The notes below the pieces were generated by a model that was not told the origin of the DNA, made no database searches, and saw nothing but the letters and a program-made list of their open reading frames with translations. The position numbers and the translations under genes were made by a program. A stretch of 64,000 bases of DNA from Pectobacterium aroidearum (GTDB lineage: Bacteria; Pseudomonadota; Gammaproteobacteria; Enterobacterales; Enterobacteriaceae): positions 4,216,001-4,280,000 of the forward strand of contig NZ_CP166097.1 in assembly GCF_041228105.1 (NCBI RefSeq), read 5' to 3'. Of the stretch, positions 45,501 through 54,434 are shown in pieces. How positions within the stretch are numbered: the first letter of the stretch is position 1; every line of letters starts with the position of its first letter.

Positions 45501-46744
45501 TATGCCTCCATACAAAAAATTCCATTCTACGATTCGGATCCCTAGTCTCTGTTGCATGGATATAATACTCTCTCAGGTGAAGTTTTAAAACACACAAAAC
45601 CGTTATTTATATATAAACGTTTTATTTCCATGGGGATGGCTTGAGCACTTTAATGGTCATAGCAACATATAATAAAATGTATCACCTAAAGGATAAGCGT
45701 TACATGAATATATTAGAACATACGCCCACTCTTTCTAACCCTCGTTGAATATTTCATCTGCCGAATTACGTTATACTTAATTTTTCATTGAAAAACCGCC
45801 ATTCCCTTAAATAATTATTGAGAATAAATCTGATGATGGAGAGAAATATTTTATTCAGACGAACCTAACCAATTAAGTCATCACTAATTACTTATATATA
45901 ACAAAAAGATAAAAAACCAGCTCCATTTTTTAAATAAATACTTTTATTTTTCAGTGAAAGTTAATGTAAACCCCATAAATATACATGACCATTAGGCTAC
46001 GCCTACATTTAAAAAAGCGGTCTAGTTAGTTTTATACCTCCTCCAGCAATAGCGAATACCTCTCTATTAAACATATATTTTCATAGCTATGAAACCTTGT
46101 ATTTAAGAAATACATATTTCTTTATGAAAATAGAAAAAATTAATTATAAAATTAAAATAATACAATTTAAACTGTATCATGACGCTTACACAAAAAACAT
46201 TAATTTAGTAAAGACTAATTAAACTTATGATAATCTTATTTCATTTTCCCCAATATTTAAAATGATATAAGAGCAATAATCGATGTACAATAAATGGGAA
46301 AATATTTTCCTCAAAAGTATCACTGTCCCTACTTAACCAATTTTGGCTCTTTACACACTGCACTATGGTTGATGGCAGAGGCATGGGTATAGTTTCCTAC
46401 TGTATTGAAGGCGAATGTGTATAGGATTTCGAGTGTCATCATGTCCTCTACACTTGAGATAATGATTTAGATAGGCGATTAATTTACATAACCCACTGAA
46501 AAATTAGTGCTAAACCCAGCTATTACTAGATTTTACGGACTTAGGTGGATATTGAGAGAAGTGTAATTGGAGCAGTGAAGGGATTAGAACATAACATATA
46601 ATGCATTGTAATTAATAATGTTTTTTGTTTATAAAAACCATTCTATACTCATTACTATACACATCAGATCTATTGTATTTGTCTATTATGTTAAGTAAAC
46701 GATAAAAGCTAACAATTGTATAACTCCCGAATTATTACTAAAAA
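45501..46744. other. AT-rich region without recognisable genes
   Basis: About 1.2 kb of very AT-rich DNA with no reading frame of note on either strand. It must include the hcp promoter at its left end. At 46566-46590 it holds a degenerate copy of the tRNA-Gly 3' end (see separate entry). Otherwise I see no hairpin pair, tandem repeat or RNA gene that I can support. It may be the decayed remains of an inserted element. Confidence 0.6.
46566..46590. repeat. Degenerate att-like copy of the tRNA-Gly 3' end
   Basis: This 25-mer matches 49754-49779, which spans the CCA end and T-arm of the tRNA-Gly gene, at 23 of 26 aligned positions with one gap and two mismatches, in the same orientation. It is probably the far attachment site of an islet that once integrated at this tRNA. 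Confidence 0.65.
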
Positions 46745-47017
46745 TCATAAAATATTTAGAAAAATAGCCATTGCAGCCATAATCGCTCCGCAACTGTTCC
46801 AAAAACTTTGTTTATGTAACGTTTCAATTAAATCATATTCTTTTCCATTCCTTACTAAACTAACTCCAGAATAATCAGGCTCCGTTTTTTGTTTTTTAGC
46901 TATTTTTTGACGAATCTTCTCTAATTTAGTCCTATTCACCGTAACAGTACTAGCACGAAGCCAGCATAAAGCAGAAACTATACCAGAAAATATTGATAAA
47001 TATTTTAAAAAATCCAT
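46745..47017 (-). CDS. Hypothetical small membrane protein
   Basis: A 90-residue protein with an N-terminal helix (FLKYLSIFSGIVSALCWLRAS), a basic middle part (KLEKIRQKIAKKQKTEP) and a C-terminal helix (SCGAIMAAMAIFLNIL), giving a hairpin topology. AGGTGG five bases before the ATG at 47017 decides the start; the frame opens at a GTG at 47026. No family recognised. It follows the lipoprotein gene at 47115 by 97 bases on the same strand, in the glyU islet. Confidence 0.6.
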   Translation of the reverse strand: MDFLKYLSIFSGIVSALCWLRASTVTVNRTKLEKIRQKIAKKQKTEPDYSGVSLVRNGKEYDLIETLHKQSFWNSCGAIMAAMAIFLNIL

Positions 47018-47114
47018 AAAAACCACCTATCTTAATTAAAGAAACCAGGTTAATTATATTTAAAAGCTACAATCACATAGTATTTCATAAGGAAAACCCA
47101 CAATATATAATAAA

Positions 47115-47786
47115 TCATTCATTGGATTTTAATTTCTCACTACTATGTTTTTTTCTTTCATATTCTTTTAAAGCTCTCAACCACCATTCATAATCATTAG
47201 AGTGACAAAAATTCATTGTTTCCAGCATGTTAGTGGCAACACCACCCTCGCCATCATCCCCAACATTTTTAATTAAGCGTATTGGTTTATCGCCAATTAT
47301 ATTAAGCGGGTCAGTGAGAGGGGTAACTGTAACAACACCATCACTATTTTCATAATTTATTTTTATTCTACCTAACTTCCTAGTTTCTCCTTTTACAATA
47401 GCGATAACGTCAGCTCTTATAACATGGAATAAATTAATCTCCCCATTAATCATCATATCAAGCATGTGTACTTTCTTACAAAACTCTTTAGATACTATTT
47501 CCCCGCTAACCACTCCATTATTAAGAGTTAGACTTATAATCACATCAGTGTCTGATAAACTATAGTCTCCCATGTTTACTAGTCCTTCAGGAAAGGCAGA
47601 CCAGGTTCCGTTCCATTTTCCTGGTTCATAATAGTAATCACTCATTTTATCTGAAAAAACTTTCATCTTCTGAGGAAGATCAATCGATTTTGTCAAAATA
47701 TTATCAACAGCATCAATACAACTAGATAAACTTAAAATTAGAGCCAGTATCCCCCCACCGATAATCCATTTATATATCGTTTTCAT
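47115..47786 (-). CDS. Hypothetical lipoprotein
   Basis: A 223-residue protein with a signal segment and lipobox LSSC (Cys23; MKTIYKWIIGGGILALILSL precedes it). The mature part has a WNGTWSAFPEGLV segment and alternating strands like a lipocalin-type or beta-rich fold, and a C-terminal charged helix (YEWWLRALKEYERKKHS). I do not recognise the family. It lies in the AT-rich islet next to a small membrane protein. Confidence 0.65.
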   Translation of the reverse strand: MKTIYKWIIGGGILALILSLSSCIDAVDNILTKSIDLPQKMKVFSDKMSDYYYEPGKWNGTWSAFPEGLVNMGDYSLSDTDVIISLTLNNGVVSGEIVSKEFCKKVHMLDMMINGEINLFHVIRADVIAIVKGETRKLGRIKINYENSDGVVTVTPLTDPLNIIGDKPIRLIKNVGDDGEGGVATNMLETMNFCHSNDYEWWLRALKEYERKKHSSEKLKSNE

Positions 47787-47920
47787 AAAGCCCCTTTTAA
47801 AAACAATCAGGATATTATATATTTATTTTTAATATCATCGATGTACTATATTCTAAACGTAATACTTTGTTATCTTACTACCAATTCCATGAAAAATCCC
47901 TACCCCCAACAAAACCTGCT

Positions 47921-48007
47921 CTACACCGCACCCGCACCAACCTGCTGGTTTTCGGCCTGCTTCAGGACAAACGCAATCTGTTCTTCGGTATAACTCGTCT
48001 TTTTCAT
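47921..48007 (-). pseudogene. IS3-family transposase OrfA, N-terminal fragment
   Basis: Translation from 48007 gives MKKTSYTEEQIAFVLKQAEN followed by eight residues and a TAG stop. This matches the usual first residues of IS3-family OrfA helix-turn-helix proteins, which continue for about 60 more residues. Nothing downstream continues the transposase and no IS ends were seen, so this is a relic. Confidence 0.7.
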
Positions 48008-48118
48008 TCTGGATGCTCTCTTTTTGACGGAGAGGACGGGCCGAAAACTCTACTTTAGGCCAATACTGAACCAAGAGAGATCAACAGCGAGCGACCTCAT
48101 CTATCTGGAATACAAAAC

Positions 48119-48139
48119 GCCTGATGTCAGGCATCAGGC
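48119..48139 (-). terminator. Hairpin terminator after the zinc-ribbon gene
   Basis: An 8-bp stem GCCTGATG / CATCAGGC (48119-48126 with 48132-48139), followed on the minus strand by GTTTTGTATT. It lies about 105 bases after the stop at 48244. The remaining 47787-48243 gap contains the transposase fragment and nothing else I can name. Confidence 0.6.
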
Positions 48140-48243
48140 ATTTTAGCACTAAAAAAGTGTCAACCTATATCAAGACTAGCCACTACAGATTGGCTGGTAT
48201 AAAATATAGTGTCCCCCCTGCAGCCATACTAAAACTTTTCGAA

Positions 48244-48675
48244 TTAATTAGTTATCTCATATGTAGTGTCGCATACCCGGCAATACCAGTTTTGTTGTTT
48301 CACTCGTGAGAAACCAACAATTTTATAATCACGAAATATGGTATGTATTCTTTTCTGGTCATTCTCAAAGCATTTAGAACAGAATGCGACCTCATCACCC
48401 TCTTTCCAATAAACGCCATAACTAAAAGAAAATGACTGTTTGTCCTTTAACTGTTCTTCGAGCTGTTTATTTTTCAGTTCGGCTTCAAACAAAAGCACTT
48501 GAGTAGTGACAACTTCCATTTTGACGTTGGCAAGTTCAGTCATGAGGTTTGCAAGCTCAAGTTTTAGAGTCGCCTTATCAAGCTCACCGCCATCGTCAGC
48601 GAGTTTCTTTGCAATCCCTACTGCTTTATCAATGATACCCACAGCGGCGGCTGTGCCAGCTAACATTCCAGACAT
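48244..48675 (-). CDS. Hypothetical coiled-coil zinc-ribbon protein
   Basis: A 143-residue protein with an N-terminal Gly/Ala helix (MSGMLAGTAAAVGIIDKAVG), a coiled coil (about residues 35-80, ATLKLELANLMTELANVKME onward) and a C-terminal zinc ribbon formed by FCSKC and YCRVC (about residues 99-103 and 132-135). No named family recognised. It begins 3 bases after the stop of the gene at 48679, so the two are one unit in the glyU islet. A phage-related or defence role is possible but not shown. Confidence 0.65.
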   Translation of the reverse strand: MSGMLAGTAAAVGIIDKAVGIAKKLADDGGELDKATLKLELANLMTELANVKMEVVTTQVLLFEAELKNKQLEEQLKDKQSFSFSYGVYWKEGDEVAFCSKCFENDQKRIHTIFRDYKIVGFSRVKQQNWYCRVCDTTYEITN

Positions 48676-48678
48676 TAA

Positions 48679-49281
48679 TCATTCCTTTCGAATAAATAAT
48701 CTATCGTAATCTTCATCATTTTTGATTTTATTTTTATTGAGTGTATCTATGATGATTGAATCGTCAGGGAGCGGAAGTCCTGCCAACGTTCGTAAGCTGG
48801 ATGATACCTTGTAAAAACAAATCGCGAGATCTGTCAACTCCTTGGCACGTATTGTTGTAGGATAGTCATCGTTAAAATGTTCATCAAATTCATTCCATTC
48901 CTTGGAGAAACGTTGCCTTGCATTGTTAACTTTTGTAGGAAGTGTAAAAATTTTATGCATTAAATTCACAGGTAACAGCTTCCAATCGATGTCTTCGAAC
49001 TTTCCTAGAGTAAATTCTGGAAACTCAACACAATAACCTTTAAACAAAGAACCAGAGCCTCTGCCATCATCTTCATAATAATACTCACATCCATCATCTT
49101 CTGAGCACTCAAGGCACAGTGCAACATAACGATCTAGTTTATAAGTCAGTTTTAAGGCTAACACTTCTAAATCTTTTTTATTCTTCACACGGCTCTTACG
49201 CCAATCGGTGAACCAGGCGAAGCCTCCTGTAATGAGTGCACCCACAACCGTCCCAATTAGACCAACATAACTGTCTGACAT
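48679..49281 (-). CDS. Hypothetical membrane-anchored protein
   Basis: A 200-residue protein with one N-terminal helix (about residues 5-22, VGLIGTVVGALITGGFAWF), the WRKSRVKNKKDLE basic step and a cytoplasmic helical domain with a Cys/Asp-rich patch (CLECSEDDGCEYYYEDDG). AGGGG five bases before the ATG at 49281 decides the start; the frame extends to 49368. The topology resembles small membrane proteins in phage-defence or prophage operons, but I cannot name a family. It precedes the zinc-ribbon gene. Confidence 0.65.
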   Translation of the reverse strand: MSDSYVGLIGTVVGALITGGFAWFTDWRKSRVKNKKDLEVLALKLTYKLDRYVALCLECSEDDGCEYYYEDDGRGSGSLFKGYCVEFPEFTLGKFEDIDWKLLPVNLMHKIFTLPTKVNNARQRFSKEWNEFDEHFNDDYPTTIRAKELTDLAICFYKVSSSLRTLAGLPLPDDSIIIDTLNKNKIKNDEDYDRLFIRKE

Positions 49282-49753
49282 AAGCGCCCCTATTTTTTCG
49301 CATAGTACATCATAAGCCCCATTGGTGGTAAGACAAAGCGGAGCCTTGAGCGACTTCATCAGGGTCATGTCAGACAGTGAAGGGTATCAGGATGACCATG
49401 TACCCGAAGGAGCGAGGCCGAACCGCTGGTAGAGCCTGCGTATCGTGTGCAGGTACGAACACCACCATAAACCTGTTTATCCCCTGCTGCGTCATCTCGA
49501 CATGTGGCATTGTGGCGGCATCGGGCTAAATGCGCTTCACTGAAAGTTTTGGGAGTTATGCCAAGTATACGGCTTTTTGTTTGTTGTTGTGTTTTCGCGG
49601 TAAGAACGTGGACGTGATGATTGCCCCCTTGTACCACAGACCAATCACGCGGTAGGTGCGGACGTAGGACAATGGGTAGTTTAAGTTGTACCTGCTTTAG
49701 CGGGGCAACAACTTAACTAACTGATAAATTATAACATGTTGATTTGTAAATAC
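49282..49753. other. Region between the islet genes and tRNA-Gly, phage-like debris possible
   Basis: A 472-bp stretch of higher GC than the islet genes. A 90-codon minus-strand frame (49365-49637) and a short plus-strand frame beginning MRFTESFGSYAKYTAF (near 49529) exist but have no ribosome sites or recognised family. Similar leftover sequence often lies between P4-like elements and their tRNA site. No integrase gene is present. Confidence 0.35.
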
Positions 49754-49755
49754 AT

Positions 49756-49829
49756 TGGAGCGAGTGAAGGGAATCGAACCCTCGTATGCAGCTTGGGAAG
49801 CTGCCGTTCTACCATTGAACTACACTCGC
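49756..49829 (-). tRNA. glyU: tRNA-Gly (anticodon CCC)
   Basis: The reverse strand reads GCGAGTGTAGTTCAATGGTA onward and folds as a cloverleaf: acceptor GCGAGTG/CACTCGC, anticodon stem GCAGC/GCTGC with loop TTCCCAA (anticodon CCC), T-arm with GGTTCGATTCC, and encoded CCA at 49758-49756. It matches remembered E. coli glyU closely. Its 3' end faces the AT-rich islet and serves as the integration target. Confidence 0.97.
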
Positions 49830-49876
49830 ACACAGAAGCGAATGGCATTATAGCGCTGTGCCATTGCCGAGCAAGT

Positions 49877-49914
49877 AAAAAAACCCGGCAACGTGTTGAT
49901 ATTTTAGCCGGTTA
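49877..49914 (-). terminator. Terminator of the LysE-type exporter gene
   Basis: On the minus strand the stem AACCGGC / GCCGGGTT (one bulged base) is followed by a run of T (49883-49877). It overlaps the stop codon of the exporter gene. Confidence 0.6.
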
Positions 49915-50595
49915 TGCAGTCGTGGAGAGCGGCAGAAACAGCGTCTCATAGCCGCTGGAAATAACGTGCCAGGCAAAGTAGGCAAATAACAGCGCGGAAA
50001 TCAGGCTGCAATAGAATGAGATACGTTCTTTCAGCAGACGCTGACCGTACTTCACCAACGCGGCGAGGAAAAATGTCCACAGCACGCCGCCCACGAAAAA
50101 GCCCAGCAGAAACAGGCTAATCATGAAAGCTGAGCCATCGGTAGACTGCGCAATAATGGTGCCGCCAATCGCCGCAAACCACAGCAACGCCGTTGGTGAC
50201 GCCAGCGCCATGCCGACGCCGCTGAAAAACTCGGTATAGCGAGCTGGTGGCGCAGTAAAATCCGCCCCATTCGCTGTCGCAGAAAGGTCGGCGAAGCGTT
50301 TAACCTGATAGTCACGCCATGCTGCGCGCGCCATACTGAACGTCATCCAGATCAGAATCAGCCCACCGCCAATCCACAGCACCCAGCGCACGGGCGTCAG
50401 ATTAAAGACCACCGCCAGACCCAGTACCGACAGCGTGGCATAAAATAGATCGCCGAAACAGGATCCCAGCCCGATATAAAACGCCGAGCGCGGTCCATGC
50501 CGCAGCCCACGGTTAATAATCGCGGTATTGACCATCCCCAAATCGAGACACAGCGACAGGGATAGCAGCATCCCCATGAACACAACCAACAGCAT
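49912..50595 (-). CDS. LysE-family amino-acid exporter
   Basis: A 227-residue inner-membrane protein with about six helices of the LysE/RhtB family, which exports amino acids or their derivatives. Family-like features are LSLSLCLDLGMVNTAIINRGLRHGPRSAFYIGLGS near the N-terminus and GVGMALASPTALLWFAAIGG in the middle. AAGGG six bases before ATG 50595 decides the start over a TTG at 50613. It lies 62 bases downstream of an AraC-type regulator on the same strand, which probably controls it. The substrate cannot be told from sequence. Confidence 0.88.
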   Translation of the reverse strand: MLLVVFMGMLLSLSLCLDLGMVNTAIINRGLRHGPRSAFYIGLGSCFGDLFYATLSVLGLAVVFNLTPVRWVLWIGGGLILIWMTFSMARAAWRDYQVKRFADLSATANGADFTAPPARYTEFFSGVGMALASPTALLWFAAIGGTIIAQSTDGSAFMISLFLLGFFVGGVLWTFFLAALVKYGQRLLKERISFYCSLISALLFAYFAWHVISSGYETLFLPLSTTA

Positions 50596-50657
50596 GGCAT
50601 TCCCTTCGAACAATAAGCAATAACGCGAGTCTAGAGCTCAAAGGAAACGCTGTATTG

Positions 50658-51413
50658 TCAAAAATTGATACGGCGGAACTGCCCCGGCGTCATGGCGTTA
50701 TAGCGGTTGAAGGCTTTCGTAAAATGCGCCTGATCGGCAAACCCGACATCGCCCGCGACCTGACTAATCGCAGTCCCCTGCCGCAGCAGTTCCCGCGCTT
50801 TACACATGCGCCGCTGCATCAGCCACGCCAGCGGTGGCAACCCAACCGCCTGATTAAACGAGCGTACCAGATGGGCGACCGACAGATTCTCCTGCTGCGC
50901 AAGCTGGTCGAGCGTGGGAACATCACTGAGATCGCTCAGCAACCCGTCTTTGATCCGCGTGATCCGCTCTGCTTCTTTAACCTGACTTTGAGATGGCTCG
51001 TGATGCTGGTTTTCCATCAACCCCGCGAGCAGCAGGATAATACGTTCCTGACGCGTGCTGTCGTCCAAATCAGAGATGACCAGCTGTTTTAACTCGGCTG
51101 CCAATTGCGGCGACGGATTCCAGCCCCGTGAGAATCGAAAGGTTTGGTGGAAATAATGCTCAAACGCCTGCGGGTGAACGTACAGCGATGCGCACTGCCA
51201 GCGGTCAAACGCGTTCTCGCTGCCTTGCAGTTGGTTGGGATTGTAGGTCGTTACCATATCGTTGGTAGCAACAAAGGTTTCTCCATCCAGCCAGACCGTT
51301 TCCAACCCGCTGAGATTGGCGCTGATGACGAACTCATCGTGCGTATGTCGTGGAAAACTGCGGCCGTTGGTTAACAGCGCCAGTTCGAACCAGGCATCGC
51401 GGTACGTCATCAT
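50658..51413 (-). CDS. AraC-family transcriptional regulator
   Basis: A 251-residue regulator. The N-terminal cupin-like domain (FPRHTHDEFVISANLSGLETVWLDG) is the usual sensing part, and the C-terminal 100 residues have two helix-turn-helix motifs (LDQLAQQENLSVAHLVRSFNQAVGLPP and ISQVAGDVGFADQAHFTKAFNRYNAMTPGQFRR). It belongs to the group that often stands beside LysE exporters. ATG 51413 (followed by a second ATG) is preferred over the frame opening at 51491. Confidence 0.88.
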   Translation of the reverse strand: MMTYRDAWFELALLTNGRSFPRHTHDEFVISANLSGLETVWLDGETFVATNDMVTTYNPNQLQGSENAFDRWQCASLYVHPQAFEHYFHQTFRFSRGWNPSPQLAAELKQLVISDLDDSTRQERIILLLAGLMENQHHEPSQSQVKEAERITRIKDGLLSDLSDVPTLDQLAQQENLSVAHLVRSFNQAVGLPPLAWLMQRRMCKARELLRQGTAISQVAGDVGFADQAHFTKAFNRYNAMTPGQFRRINF

Positions 51414-51537
51414 GATGGGTGTTCCGGCAGTGAATGAATGCCTGAAAATAGCATCTTCCCCCGTAGGGCGACAATCACAGAATGACGGCAAGAATGCGGA
51501 GATAAAACGGGATAAGTGAAGAGACTATCGAGGTGAG

Positions 51538-51618
51538 ATCGAGATACACGGGGCTACCACGGTGCGAGATGTCCCTACGGGAATCTCATCCCCGTGTTTC
51601 CCCTAATATTTGGCATTG
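51538..51618. repeat. Dispersed palindromic repeat, copy 2
   Basis: The second copy of the 81-bp repeat at 5536-5616, same orientation and no indels. Its outer arms ACACGGGG / CCCCGTGT pair fully, and the inner arm GAGAT/ATCTC is the compensated form of GAGGT/ACCTC in copy 1. It lies in the AraC-lysS gap just before the lysS terminator. Confidence 0.75.
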
Positions 51619-51625
51619 TCGATAA

Positions 51626-51654
51626 TAAAAAAAACCGGTGCAATTGCACCGGTT
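51626..51654 (-). terminator. Rho-independent terminator of prfB-lysS
   Basis: A perfect palindrome AACCGGTGCAATTGCACCGG plus TT (51633-51654), followed on the minus strand by TTTTTTTATTATC. A textbook strong terminator 41 bases after the lysS stop. Confidence 0.92.
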
Positions 51655-51695
51655 CAATAAAGTATGACAACAATATCAGGCTGACTTTCTCTGCC

Positions 51696-53213
51696 TTATT
51701 TCTGTGGACGCATCGCCGGGAACAGGATCACGTCGCGGATGGTGTGGCTGTTAGTGAACAACATCACCATACGGTCGATACCGATACCCAGACCCGCAGT
51801 CGGCGGCAGGCCGTGTTCCAGCGCCGTCACGTAGTCTTCGTCGTAGAACATCGCTTCGTCATCGCCCGCGTCTTTCGCATTCACCTGCTGAGCAAAACGC
51901 TCTGCCTGATCTTCGGCATCATTCAGCTCGGAGAAGCCGTTACCGATTTCACGCCCGCCGATGAAGAACTCAAAGCGATCGGTGATTTCTGGGTTCTGAT
52001 CGTTACGACGCGCCAACGGCGACACTTCAGCTGGATATTCGGTGATGAAGGTCGGTTGGATCAGGCTGCTTTCTGCCGTCTCTTCGAAGATCTCGGTAAC
52101 GATACGGCCCAGACCCCAGCTTTTCTCGATCTTGATCCCCAAAGACTGGGCGATCGCGGTCGCTTTCTCTAGATCGTCCAGATCGGCGACGTTGGTTTCA
52201 GGACGGTATTTGCAGATCGCTTCACGCATCGTCAGCTTCTCGAACGGCTTACCGAAGTCGAATGTCTGGTCGCCATATTCAACCGTCGTCGAGCCCAGCA
52301 CGTCCTGCGTCAGCGTACGGAACAGGTTTTCCGTCAACACAATCAGATCTTTATAATCGGCATACGCCATATAAAGTTCCATCATGGTGAATTCAGGGTT
52401 GTGACGTGGGGAAACGCCTTCGTTACGGAAGTTACGGTTGATTTCAAACACACGCTCGAAGCCACCAACGACCAGACGCTTCAGGTACAGTTCCGGCGCA
52501 ATACGCAGGTACATGTCGATGTCCAGCGCGTTATGGTGCGTGATGAACGGACGGGCAGATGCACCGCCAGGGATCACCTGCATCATCGGCGTTTCAACTT
52601 CCATGAAGCCGTGATCGACCATAAAGCTACGGATCGCCGCCATCACTTTGGAACGAATACGGAAGGTATTGCGAGATTCGTCGTTAGCGATCAGATCCAG
52701 ATAGCGCTGACGATAGCGGGTTTCCTGATCGGCAAGGCCGTGGAATTTATCCGGCAGCGGACGCAGCGCTTTAGTCAGCAGACGCAGTTCGGTGCAGTGG
52801 ATGGACAGTTCGCCGGTTTTGGTTTTGAACAGCTTACCGCGCGCGCCCAGAATATCGCCCAGATCCCACTTTTTGAACTGCTCGTTATAGATGCCTTCCG
52901 CCAGATCGTCGCGGGAAACATACAGCTGAATACGGCCACCGACGTCCTGCAAGGTCACAAAAGAGGCTTTACCCATGATGCGACGGGTCATCATACGGCC
53001 CGCTACGGTCACTTCAACGCCCAGTTCTTCCAGCTCTTCGTTCTCTTTGCCATCGAACTCAGCATGCAGACGATCGGACGTGCTGTCACGGCGGAAATCA
53101 TTCGGGAATGCGATCCCGGTTTCACGCAGCGCCACCAGCTTCTCACGACGCGTTTTTAATTCGTTATTCAGATCCTGCGCCTGATCGGCACCCTGTGATT
53201 GTGATTCAGCCAT
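51696..53213 (-). CDS. lysS: Lysyl-tRNA synthetase, class II
   Basis: A 505-residue cytoplasmic enzyme that charges tRNA-Lys. The N-terminal OB-fold anticodon-binding domain (about residues 65-145) is followed by the class II core: motif 1 near [21 protein letters not shown], motif 2 [20 protein letters not shown] (about 265-285) and motif 3 [12 protein letters not shown] (about 478-489). Length equals E. coli LysS (505). It starts 8 bases after prfB, so the two are cotranscribed as in E. coli. Confidence 0.98.
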   Translation of the reverse strand: MAESQSQGADQAQDLNNELKTRREKLVALRETGIAFPNDFRRDSTSDRLHAEFDGKENEELEELGVEVTVAGRMMTRRIMGKASFVTLQDVGGRIQLYVSRDDLAEGIYNEQFKKWDLGDILGARGKLFKTKTGELSIHCTELRLLTKALRPLPDKFHGLADQETRYRQRYLDLIANDESRNTFRIRSKVMAAIRSFMVDHGFMEVETPMMQVIPGGASARPFITHHNALDIDMYLRIAPELYLKRLVVGGFERVFEINRNFRNEGVSPRHNPEFTMMELYMAYADYKDLIVLTENLFRTLTQDVLGSTTVEYGDQTFDFGKPFEKLTMREAICKYRPETNVADLDDLEKATAIAQSLGIKIEKSWGLGRIVTEIFEETAESSLIQPTFITEYPAEVSPLARRNDQNPEITDRFEFFIGGREIGNGFSELNDAEDQAERFAQQVNAKDAGDDEAMFYDEDYVTALEHGLPPTAGLGIGIDRMVMLFTNSHTIRDVILFPAMRPQK

Positions 53214-53221
53214 GTGAATTC

Positions 53222-54320
53222 TTATAACCCCGCTTTTAAACTTGCTTCAATAAATTTGTCCAGATCGCCATCCAGTACGGCCTGAGTGTTACGTGTTTCC
53301 ACTCCGGTACGTAAGTCTTTGATGCGCGAATCATCCAGAACATAGGAACGAATCTGGCTGCCCCAGCCGATATCAGATTTGTTGTCTTCCATCGCCTGTT
53401 TCTCAGCATTTTTCTTTTGCATCTCAAACTCGTACAGCTTGGCTTTCAGCTGTTTCATCGCCTGATCTTTGTTTTTATGCTGAGAACGGTCGTTCTGACA
53501 CTGCGTGACAATACCGGTAGGCATGTGGGTAATACGCACCGCAGATTCTGTCCGGTTAACGTGCTGACCACCCGCACCGGATGCGCGGTAAACGTCAATA
53601 CGCAGGTCTGCCGGATTGATTTCGATATCGATATCGTCCTCAACTTCCGGATAAACGAACGCGGAGCTGAATGAGGTATGACGGCGGCCGCCGGAATCGA
53701 ACGGGCTCTTACGTACCAGACGGTGCACGCCGGTTTCGGTACGCAGCCAGCCAAACGCATAGTCACCGATGATCTTGATGGTGGCAGATTTCGTACCAGC
53801 CACGTCACCGTCTGACTCTTCAATAATTTCGGTTTTAAACCCTTTGGCTTCCGCCCAACGCAAGTACATACGCACCAGCATGCTGGCCCAGTCCTGCGCT
53901 TCCGTACCGCCAGAACCTGCCTGAATATCCAGGTAACAATCCGCACTGTCGTACTGGCCGGAGAACATGCGACGGAATTCAAGCTGGCCTAATTTATTTT
54001 CTAGCGCGTCCAGTTCTACCGTGGTGTCATTGAACGTATCTTCGTCGTCTTCTTCCACCGCGAGCTCAAGCAGACCGGCCACATCTTCCAGACCCTGAGT
54101 CAGTTGATCGATGGTATCTACGATGGCTTCCAGCGAGGAGCGCTCTTTTCCCAATGCCTGAGCACGTTCAGGCTCATTCCAGACATCAGGCTGCTCCAGT
54201 TCGGCGTTTACTTCTTCGAGGCGTTCTTTCTTGGCATCATAGTCAAAGATACCCCCTAAGAACGGCACTACGTTCAGACAGATCCTGAATGCGGTTTTTT
54301 ACCGGATTAATTTCAAACAT
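53222..54320 (-). CDS. prfB: Peptide chain release factor 2 (programmed +1 frameshift)
   Basis: RF2, which ends translation at UGA and UAA. The gene is read in two frames: 25 codons from ATG 54320 ([18 protein letters not shown] and on), then an in-frame TGA at 54245-54243, where ribosomes slip +1 at CTT-TGA and continue from GAC. The product is 365 residues, the E. coli length. The tripeptide SPF and the GGQ motif ([17 protein letters not shown]) are both present. The slip has an internal Shine-Dalgarno AGGGGG (54257-54252) three bases before CTT. It is not a pseudogene. Confidence 0.98.
54242..54257 (-). promoter_or_regulatory. RF2 autoregulatory frameshift site
   Basis: AGGGGGTATCTTTGAC on the minus strand: internal Shine-Dalgarno, slip codon CTT, stop TGA and next base C. 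Low RF2 favours the slip, so RF2 regulates its own synthesis. Confidence 0.97.
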
Positions 54321-54434
54321 GATTTTTTATATTCTTACGTTAAGTCGTTGACAACGGAATGGTGTAACCCGCCATTCTAGCGGATAAAAGGCCCATTTTA
54401 TAGACTTTCTGCCCGCCGTATTCGGTTCACACGG

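Noticed and set aside
49365-49637. 90-codon minus-strand frame between the islet and tRNA-Gly
   Set aside because: It faintly resembles phage-satellite debris but has no ribosome site, no family I can name and Cys/Arg-rich composition. Kept only as part of a region note.
53222-54320. prfB as a frameshifted pseudogene
   Set aside because: The in-frame TGA lies at the known RF2 recoding site with the internal Shine-Dalgarno, so the gene is intact.
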